Source: Flavobacterium sp. UGB4466
GTDB taxonomy: Bacteria > Bacteroidota > Bacteroidia > Flavobacteriales > Flavobacteriaceae
Reading direction: 5' to 3'
DNA length: 64,000 nt
Assembly (NCBI RefSeq): GCF_903469665.1
Contig: NZ_CAGKLC010000017.1
Span: forward strand, 1-64,000
The first letter of the stretch is position 1. Every line of letters starts with the position of its first letter. Below the pieces are notes generated by a model. It worked only from the letters and a program-made list of their open reading frames with translations, had not been told where the DNA came from and made no database searches. Shown piece by piece: positions 63,128 to 64,000 of this stretch. The position numbers were made by a program, and so were the translations under genes.

Positions 63128-64000
63128 TTATTGATCTTTAAAAAAACGATAGCTTATGCCGGCAAGTATTATTCTTCCGGGCTGTCCGGGCATTAGTGGA
63201 TCGGTGTAGTTGAAAATGTTATCAGCTGTGATTCGAATACTGAGATGCTCTTTTAACAGTTGTTTTTCGATACTGGCATTCGTAAGCCAATAATCCTTCA
63301 CAAAAATGTCGTATTTGTCAATGAATTGATTGCCGTTTCGATCTCCGAAAGGATACTTACCTCTAAAATTAACCCTGATATTTGCATTAAGTTTCCACGG
63401 ATTATAACGATAGAAAATGGAGGTATTGGCCATGTGGCGGGAACGATTTTCGATACCCCAGTAATCAGACGGACGGGGTTTATACGAATTACCGGTTGCA
63501 GGATCATGTATGTTTTGGCTATAAGGCCATTTACCCGCACTGATACTGTCTTTAATACTAAGATCTTTAGCAATTAAATATTGATAACCGGCACTTATTT
63601 CGAGGTTCTTTATCGGACTGAGTTTTAAAGCAATTTCAAATCCTTTGTTAACAGCTTTCGGCAGGTTTTGATACGTATAAATAATTTGATTATTGATTCC
63701 TGTAGCGACCTGAATGCTATTGATTTGATTGGTTATTTTATGATAAAAAAGATTTCCTTCTATTTTAAACTTTTTGGAAGGTTCTAAAACTAATCCTGCA
63801 TTGTACGAAGTACTTTTTTCGGCCTGAAGATTTCCGGCAGTTTGATTGAGTACGTATTGCCTGATTTCACTAATCTGACCGTCCTCTTTTAACTGCTGTA
63901 GTGTAGGAGCGAGAACCGCATTACCTATCACCAGGTAATTTCCGTTAGGATTAAAGAAAACGAGGTAATTGGTTTTGAAATCAGGAGCTTTAAATCCTGT
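63128..64000 (-). CDS. TonB-dependent outer-membrane receptor, partial (C-terminal part)
   Basis: The reading frame stays open to the window edge: upstream of the GTG at 63931 it reads TGFKAPDFKTNYLVFFNPNG, a typical TonB-dependent receptor barrel segment. At least 290 residues of the C-terminal beta-barrel are visible with the strand pattern GFEIALKLSPIKNLEISAGY and the C-terminal phenylalanine region AGISYRFFKDQ. It is followed directly by HmuY-type lipoprotein genes, so it is probably the HmuR-like haem receptor. The N-terminal plug lies outside the window. Confidence 0.85.
   Translation of the reverse strand, partial: TGFKAPDFKTNYLVFFNPNGNYLVIGNAVLAPTLQQLKEDGQISEIRQYVLNQTAGNLQAEKSTSYNAGLVLEPSKKFKIEGNLFYHKITNQINSIQVATGINNQIIYTYQNLPKAVNKGFEIALKLSPIKNLEISAGYQYLIAKDLSIKDSISAGKWPYSQNIHDPATGNSYKPRPSDYWGIENRSRHMANTSIFYRYNPWKLNANIRVNFRGKYPFGDRNGNQFIDKYDIFVKDYWLTNASIEKQLLKEHLSIRITADNIFNYTDPLMPGQPGRIILAGISYRFFKDQ

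Overview
The window is chromosomal DNA from a Bacteroidota bacterium, most likely a Flavobacterium or close relative. The evidence is the low GC content, promoters of the TAnnTTTG type, almost no Shine-Dalgarno sequences, and family content: SusC/SusD pair, PorQ of the type IX secretion system, HmuY lipoproteins, and DUF2807/DUF4097 proteins behind an ECF sigma factor. No rRNA, tRNA, CRISPR array, insertion sequence or prophage was seen.

Layout. (1) 0.4-2.9 kb: small housekeeping genes (DUF1569 protein, NTF2-like protein, endonuclease III, alpha/beta hydrolase). (2) 3.0-10.5 kb: a glycogen block, glgA-glgC-glgB, followed by a GH31 alpha-glucosidase. (3) 10.6-12.9 kb: M48 lipoprotein protease and a UMF1-type MFS transporter. 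(4) 13.0-17.9 kb, minus strand: a class C beta-lactamase-like serine hydrolase and an ECF sigma / anti-sigma / two exported beta-helix protein operon. (5) 18.1-25.3 kb: lon, then porQ, two paralogous YkuD-type L,D-transpeptidase-like proteins (one with an altered active site), cmk and a nucleoside permease. (6) 25.4-31.4 kb: a lipoprotein with a TIKI/ChaN-like domain, an exported acetolactate decarboxylase, a secreted cupin-MRJP fusion, a broken outer-membrane protein gene and an AraC regulator.

(7) 31.5-49.9 kb is the most interesting part. A divergent Lrp/AsnC regulator faces eight co-directional genes: HglS-type DUF1338 enzyme, ALDH7 (aminoadipate-semialdehyde dehydrogenase), SusC, SusD, an exported GH63 alpha-glucosidase, an exported GH42 beta-galactosidase, a kinase/PLP phospho-lyase fusion that looks like hydroxylysine kinase plus 5-phosphohydroxylysine phospho-lyase, and a YdiJ-type FAD/Fe-S D-2-hydroxyglutarate dehydrogenase. 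Read together they make a nearly complete route from the collagen-specific unit Glc-alpha-1,2-Gal-beta-O-hydroxylysine to 2-oxoglutarate: outer-membrane uptake, removal of glucose, removal of galactose, phosphorylation and elimination to aminoadipate semialdehyde, oxidation to 2-aminoadipate, (transamination, not encoded here), HglS conversion of 2-oxoadipate to D-2-hydroxyglutarate, and oxidation to 2-oxoglutarate. I know of no published locus of this make-up; the assignment is an inference from family membership and gene order. Two matching 15-bp palindromes at the promoter of the first gene are very probably the Lrp-type operators.

(8) 50.2-58.7 kb: a three-gene RND efflux operon (minus strand) with a small exported protein upstream, a divergent AraC regulator and a YkgB/RclC-like membrane protein. 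(9) 58.8-64.0 kb (minus strand): a haem/iron uptake operon cut by the window end, with a TonB-dependent receptor, two HmuY-family lipoproteins and three further lipoproteins, two of which share a DUF5018-like repeat. Several intergenic regions carry flavobacterial repeats or long perfect inverted repeats.
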